Shown: one piece after another, positions 59,199 through 64,000 of the stretch
Position numbering within the stretch: position 1 is the first letter of the stretch
Layout: each line of letters starts with the position of its first letter
Assembly: GCF_018873765.1 (NCBI RefSeq)
Contig: NC_057924.1
Coordinates: 18,657,542-18,721,541, forward strand
From: Telopea speciosissima
Taxonomy: Eukaryota > Streptophyta > Magnoliopsida > Proteales > Proteaceae
DNA length: 64,000 bases
Direction of reading: 5' to 3'
Notes under the pieces: model-generated
Seen by the model: the letters and a program-made list of their open reading frames with translations, nothing else
Told to the model about the DNA's origin: nothing
Database searches by the model: none
Translations under genes and position numbers: made by a program

Positions 59199-59391
59199 TT
59201 TATAATAATTTTTATCCTCTCTTGTTTGCTGCCCAAACAAGACCCTCATATGGGGTGCCAAATGATGACTTAACCTCCCTTGGGCAGTGTGTTCAGGCAG
59301 AGGGTTAGGGCGTCATTTTGCTCCCCCATGTGAGGGGACAGGACGATCTTGTTCGGGCAGCGAATAGGAGACGATAACGATTCTTCTATAA
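59199..59391. mobile_element. Foldback MITE, 'GCTGCCCRAACAAG' type
   Basis: The left arm TATAATAATTTTTATCCTCT continues to TTTGCTGCCCAAACAAG. It pairs with the right arm (reverse complement TTATAGAAGAATCGTTATCG, then TTCGCTGCCCGAACAAG). Inward, CCTCATATGGGG pairs with CCTCACATGGGG. Total about 190 bp. No certain target duplication. Confidence 0.7.
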
Positions 59392-59727
59392 CCTAGTATT
59401 GCGTTGGTGGATCCCCGGATCCATATGGGGATTTGATGACATTATTTCAGCCAATGCTCCAAAAACCCATAAAATTTTGACTAATACTAAAAGTGGGTTA
59501 GATTAGCTGACCTATCTCATGGTAGGTGGTGTTTAATTTGGTATTAGACACTGAGAATTACAAAGAGGGAATTTGCATGCCCTATCAATGGCAGTGTAGA
59601 GAACAGTATCATTCACATGAGTCCCACATGGCAAGAGCAAGAGAGATAAAATAATAAAGAATCCATGTGAGAGGAAAATAGTCCTCCAACGTCATAGCAA
59701 TTCTCTTCCCCTAAGGATGAAGAACGA

Positions 59728-59975
59728 TCGAGCTCGTCTACGGCCTGGGGTTGAGCGGCCATCATTTTGCGCTCAACTCCCAGGCCGCCATGTAGATTCC
59801 ATGCCGATCCAATGGTTGGTAGATGAGCTCCTCGACGGCCTAACATTTTTTAAATTTGAGCGGTAATTTTGAATTTTGAAATGGTTGGATTCTACAAACC
59901 ATTGAATGAGCATGGAATCCATGTGGCGGTCTTCAGCACAATGGCTGCTCAACCATAGGATGCAAACGATCTCAA
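59728..59975. mobile_element. Foldback MITE, 'GATTCCATG/CAATGGTT' type
   Basis: A long imperfect hairpin. The left half TCGAGCTCGTCTACGGCC, GGTTGAGCGGCCAT, GATTCCATGCCGATCCAATG pairs with the right half read in reverse (TTGAGATCGTTTGCATCC, GGTTGAGCAGCCAT, GATTCCATGCTCATTCAATG). Total about 250 bp. Confidence 0.75.
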
Positions 59976-60004
59976 TCCGAATAAAGAGATGAGAAAAAGA
60001 ATGT

Positions 60005-60152
60005 TGCCTAGTCGCATGGTTCTTGTGCCCAAACATAGGATATGTGATTTTACCATCCCACACTTATGAAATCAAAATCCCATCCATGTTGATGCCCTTG
60101 TATGCATTCTCATTGGACATTGCATTGATGCAGGAACTATAAGACCAGGCAG
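60005..60152. mobile_element. Small MITE, 'TGGTCGCATGGYTCCTG' family, copy 1
   Basis: The left end TGCCTAGTCGCATGGTTCTT and right end (reverse complement CTGCCTGGTCTTATAGTTCC) form terminal inverted repeats. The interior shares CCCAAACAYAKGAT, TTTTACCAT and CTCATTGG with copy 2 at 60825. Confidence 0.65.
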
Positions 60153-60824
60153 AGTGATCTTTTGCCCGAAAGAGATATAGGGTGCAAGAAACACCTATCC
60201 ATCTGGGGTCTGTATTATTACCCTTATTTGTTAGAGGTCTCAAATTCCCTCAACTGTCCTTGACACCCATCCAAGGCCAATGATGCCTATTAATGACGTA
60301 ATTCCTCCTTTGTTGTGCGTTGAGGAAACCTCGATCCTTAAATCAAAGGACAAAAAATGAAAAATTATAACTTCTTTTTCATCAACTTTGATAAGATCAC
60401 GCACAAACCTTTTATTTTTCCCTTCAAGAAGGTTATATCATCTTTTCCTTAAGTTGGGGGTTTTCTGGTTTAATATAACATTTTTTCTTATTTTTTAAAC
60501 AATGGTAAAATCTTGGCAGAAATCACACATGTTTATTCGAAAAATGTGAAAATAATTTATTTCCAATTTTATTCATAACTTAATATTGACTTGGGAACAT
60601 TTCAAAGATTCATGACATTGAAGTTATGGTTTTAGGCACACATATTTTTGCCCCTCAAGATGTTGATACTTCATTTTTTTACCATTTTGTCCTCCCATGT
60701 TTTTTGATACTTTTGGTTGTTATGATCCCAATTCCCAACCCCTTAAAACCATGGTTTTGCCCGTCAAGATACTGATACTTTGTTTCGAGTGAGATTGAAT
60801 AATAATAAGAAATAAATAATACTA
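60153..60824. other. Spacer between MITE copies, nothing recognised
   Basis: AT-rich, no coding or RNA gene seen. Confidence 0.45.
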
Positions 60825-60972
60825 ACTGGTCGCGAGATTCCTATGCCCAAACACATGATCACGTGTTTTTACCATTTAGTCCCTAGTAAACTCAAAAACC
60901 CATTCCAACTGATTCCCCCTAAATCTACTCTCATTGGCCCCCACATTGGCGCAAGAGCTATGCGCCTAGAAT
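60825..60972. mobile_element. Small MITE, same family, copy 2
   Basis: The left end ACTGGTCGCGAGATTCCTAT and right end (reverse complement TTCTAGGCGCATAGCTCTTG) match copy 1 in layout and length (~148 bp). A third, partial right end (GGTGCAGGAGCCATGCGACC) lies at 61229-61251. Confidence 0.65.
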
Positions 60973-60980
60973 AAGCTCTC

Positions 60981-61012
<32 letters not shown>
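60981..61012. repeat. (TAA)n microsatellite
   Basis: About ten uninterrupted ATA/TAA units. Confidence 0.9.
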
Positions 61013-61300
61013 CAATAATAATCATCGTTGATGTGAGTCACTGTTGATATAATTGTGTATTTTTTTTCTTAGGCAAGAGAACATCGCTTGGGCCTCTTGA
61101 GCCTGCATGTGCGCCTTGGCTAATAGGAGTGCACGTGCAAGCATTGATTTGGGCAGGATTTTCGTTTTTTCATGGGGATAGAGTGGTACTTTCCATGGGA
61201 TAGGGTTGAACTATATCTAGCCATCTTGGTGCAGGAGCCATGCGACCAGGTAGCCTTTTTTCTTTTTGGTTCCGTTTATAAAATATCTTTTTGGGATGGC

Positions 61301-61350
61301 GGGGTTGGGGTTGGGGTTGGGGTTGGGGGGGGGGGGGGGAGGGAGGGAAA
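61301..61350 (+). repeat. G-rich tract with TTGGGG repeats, possible G-quadruplex
   Basis: GGGGTT four times, then a 13-15-nt G run and GAGGGAGGG, about 260 bp upstream of the SPPL start codon. Well over four G-runs of three or more with short loops, so it meets the usual quadruplex pattern on the coding strand. Confidence 0.7.
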
Positions 61351-61610
61351 CTGGGAAAGTGTGGGTGATGGCGGGCGTGGGGGAGGGTTTGGTGTTCGGA
61401 AGGTTAAAAATGTATAAAGTATTTAAGTGCATAAATTTCTCTGATATGAACGAAGCGTGTCTTCGAAGACTTTTGAAAATGGTTTCTGTCTAAATGGTTT
61501 CTATCTTGGACTTGCAGTTCTGATGTGAATTGTGAAGGGAAAGTCCAATCTGCACATCTAGGCCTGTGGAGCGCAAGAGGAGGAGAGGAGTTCTCAACCT
61601 AAAGAATTCG

Positions 61611-62960
61611 ATGGATTTACAGATATTCTTACGGGCAGTTTCTTTGGCTGCCCTGCTTGTATTTGTTAGTCTTCCATATTCGGTGTATGCGGGGGACATC
61701 GTACAACAAGACGATCAGGCTCCGAGTAAGCCTGGTTGTAACAACAACTTCGTTTTGGTAATTCACTCTTCACAACTACTTTTCTCTCTCCTACCCACGT
61801 CAACTGGGTTCCGTATATTTCTCCTCGTTCTATGTTCGAGTATTTCCTTTTTTGGGTTTTCCATTTTGAGCTAATATGGAGTGTATAATGAAATGATGGC
61901 CTTGAAGATAATACTCGTCCAAATTTAAGAAATTGGTCTTTCTATAATTGTCTGTGGATGCTATTTGTAGTTAATCTTTGACTTGGAATCCATCATCTTT
62001 CTAATTGTTTTCTCTGAAGATGAGATATGAAATAGAGTTTCGGTTGAATTTCTTCTTATAGTTTCCACTTAGTATTCCCCTTCCCCACAAAAAAATTATT
62101 TTTTCCTGGACGGCGAAGTTATCTGCCGTTTCTGCAGCTATTTGGTTCTAGTTGTATATGTGCATCTTTATTTGATTTTAGAATTTGTGGTGTGTAATTC
62201 CCTTATAGGAACTGCAATTTGAAAGAAAATTGTGATATGTTTAGGCTACTTGAGCTGAGAGAAATTGTGATTTGTAATTCCCCTTTTTGAAGCTAATGTA
62301 TTTGATTTCCTACAAAGATTGTTACATAGGGGCATACATAGTTCTCTTCTATGTTATCTCATCGCACCATAAACTTTGCCCACTATACTTATCTCATTCG
62401 AGTCGCTGCTTTGGTTAATCTTGCTTTTCCCTCAATGTTTATTCTCTTGTGAACATTTATTCTACTACCTGCTGTTTGTTAGGTTAAAGTCCAAACTTGG
62501 GTGGATGGTAAACAAGGCAGTGAGTTTGTAGGTGTTGGTGCTCGATTCGGCACCACCATGGAGTCGAAGGAGAAGCATGCAAATCAAACTAAGCTTATCC
62601 TCTCGGATCCTCCAGATTGTTGTAGCACACCTAAGAATAAGGTTTGTCCTTTCTTTTTGTATCTTTATACGTATGGATTCTAGAAATACATATATACTTG
62701 CTCATAGACAGATAGACTGGAGGCGCAGGCATGTATAAATCCATATATACATTCATGAAATGCATGTCTTCTTGGGAATGGTGAACTGTAAGATTTGATC
62801 ACTTTATAACTCTGGTTGATTGTTTGGAATTCGTGACCTTTTCCGCAGCTCTCTGGAGAAGTCATCCTGGTTGAACGAGGTAACTGCAAATTCACAAAAA
62901 AGGCAAATGTTGCACAAGCTGCTGGTGCTTCAGCAATCCTAATTATAAATTATAAGACAG
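61611..62960 (+). CDS. SPPL: Signal peptide peptidase-like aspartic protease (SPPL2-5 type), 5' part; continues past the window
   Basis: SPPLs are multi-pass GXGD intramembrane aspartic proteases of endomembranes; the plant SPPL2-5 group has an N-terminal luminal PA domain. Exons seen: 61611-61757 (49 codons), 62483-62641 (53 codons), 62849-62960 (37 codons plus one base), all with GT-AG borders. The start ATG ([16 protein letters not shown]) gives a clear signal peptide ending near residue 27 (VYA|GD). The mature start [16 protein letters not shown] is typical of the group. Exon 2 has [20 protein letters not shown] and [14 protein letters not shown]. Exon 3 has [20 protein letters not shown] and [13 protein letters not shown], the PA-domain core. 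The transmembrane catalytic part (YD, GLGD, PAL) lies beyond 64000. Intron 3 contains a Copia-type LTR and PBS. I cannot say which of SPPL2-5 it is. Confidence 0.93.
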
Positions 62961-63069
62961 GTAACACCATGTCCTTTCTTCTATGTTGCTTAATTGGGTT
63001 TATTTTTTGGAGGTACTCAAAAGTGCTTCTATAATTCGAGGACACTTCCAAACTTCTGGCTTTACTTTG

Positions 63070-63265
63070 TGTTGAGTTATATAAGCCGATAAGGATATTT
63101 TGGGTGTTTTGTTCTTTTTCATTGTTTATTCCCCTGATATAAGCATGGTCGGCTATACAGGGGCAGTATTGTAATTATGCTCATAAGTAAAAGATATAAA
63201 TGAAGGGGCTGTGAGTGAAGAAACAATTCACTCAAGCCATTCTCTCATTCTTGGTTCTGCTATCA
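63070..63265 (+). repeat. Short 5' LTR of a Copia-type element inside SPPL intron 3
   Basis: A region of about 196 bp from a TGTTGAGTT start to TATCA, with a TATA-like AGATATAAATGAAGG at about 63190 and CTCTCATTCTTGG near the end, immediately followed by a Met-type PBS. The left boundary is approximate (TG at 63068 or 63070). Confidence 0.6.
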
Positions 63266-64000
63266 TGGTATCAAAGCTAACCCTATTCTGATCCAAGCTT
63301 CCACAACCTCCATCTCTTCTCCTTTCTCTTTCTTCTACCTTCGATCTCTTCTCTCCTTCTTCTCTTGGTTTCTCTTCTTCACCTTAGGGCAGCACTATTG
63401 AGGTGATCTTTCGATCTAGTTGCTGCCCTCTATCCTACCTCCCGTCTTTCTTATGATTTGAATTTTTTTTTTGCTCAATAGATGCTGCTCCTTTCCTGCG
63501 GTATTGCAGACTTCCAAATTCTTGAAGACTTAGCCTTTTTTCTCTTGTACGCTCTTCTTCCCTTTTTTGGAACTTCACCTGCACCTCCTTTGCAACATCT
63601 TTCTTGAGATTGAACTCCTCTGAACAGCTTCTTAATCCAAACGATCTCTTTATTTCAAGGTTTTCTAAAAACCTGAAACTTATCGATTTTTATGGTTTAG
63701 GAGGCTTCTTTCTTCCTTTCAGTTGCTTTTTCTTTTGGAGGAGTTTGTTTTACCTTAGAATCACTCTCCATTTCTGCCAACCTTTTTGTTTGAGTCTCTT
63801 TCAGATTTCCCTTCTCTGAATCAATTTCAGCATACAAGAGTGGCCAACAGGTGTTTGATAATTGCCTCTTATAGCTCACCTTTTTAGATTGGTGTTGTTA
63901 TTTTCAGAGTTGATTTCTACCATCAAGAGTCTCCTTCAACAATAGTTTCAACCTCAGATTCTGAGTTTTATTGGAGATTCCTTTTTCCCTCTCTTGAGAT
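63266..64000 (+). mobile_element. Start of Copia-type (or TRIM-like) element interior: PBS and leader
   Basis: TGGTATCAAAGCTAACCC at 63266-63283 is a one-base variant of the initiator-Met PBS. The sequence after it is C/T-rich leader without a recognisable gag up to the window end. The small frames here (63604-63819 and others) have no family resemblance. Whether the element is full length cannot be seen. Confidence 0.6.

Noticed and set aside
61301..61330. Interstitial telomere sequence
   Set aside because: TTGGGG is not the plant telomere repeat (TTTAGGG) and only about four units occur.
61566..61610. Longer SPPL start (in-frame GTG, MERKRRR reading)
   Set aside because: Not an ATG, and it would place a basic stretch before an otherwise normal signal peptide that begins at the ATG at 61611.

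Overview
This is a nuclear window from a flowering plant. The evidence is GT-AG introns, a nuclear tRNA-Ala(AGC), plant LTR-retrotransposon, CACTA and LINE types, and plant-type homogentisate dioxygenase and SPPL genes. It holds two recognisable host protein-coding genes and one clear tRNA gene. Almost everything else is a layered deposit of mobile elements. Sequence alone does not let me name the species.

Host genes. HGO (homogentisate 1,2-dioxygenase, tyrosine catabolism) lies on the minus strand at 4843-9930. I can reconstruct nine exons encoding 488 residues with no break and all iron ligands present. At the right edge, 61611 onward on the plus strand, is the 5' part of a signal-peptide-peptidase-like aspartic protease (SPPL2-5 type): signal peptide and most of the PA domain in three exons. 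Its third intron holds the start of a short-LTR Copia-type element and runs off the window. A tRNA-Ala(AGC) gene sits on the minus strand at 32042-32114.

Layout. 1-2256: decayed LINE (RT, zf-RVT, RNase H). 2265-3760: ~410-bp tandem repeats broken by a small insertion. 4843-9930: HGO. 10-14 kb: small foldback/TIR elements and a 60-bp minisatellite. 14122-19921: a MITE split by a 5.5-kb non-autonomous CACTA element. 20.35-21.12 kb: 5'-truncated LINE tail ending in poly(A). 21547-24688: PIF/Harbinger-like element with TTA target duplications, carrying a (CT)n tract, a solo LTR and a tRNA-like sequence. 24788-25421: a second solo LTR. 25.86-26.75 kb: relic of an unidentified coding sequence. 26755-30822: non-autonomous Copia-type element with two LTRs. 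31.8 kb: SINE; then the tRNA-Ala.

33889-58450 is one Ty3/Gypsy element of the Tat type with matching TGATG duplications. It carries gag, PR-RT, RNase H, IN and a spliced-looking ORF on the antisense strand. It has been invaded twice: by a 9.6-kb Copia element (38118-47731, SIRE-like, 2.7-kb LTRs) inside pol, and by a 3.3-kb LTR-like insertion (50376-53696) inside a 34-bp tandem array. 58.5-61.3 kb: several foldback MITEs upstream of the SPPL gene.

I found no wholly new gene system. The items most worth a second look are the antisense Tat ORF, the repeated palindromic module in the 3.3-kb LTR-like insertion, the nested insertions whose target sites can be read exactly, and the tRNA-like sequence with an overlong anticodon arm. 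All element boundaries were read by eye from terminal motifs and target duplications; no alignment or search was run.
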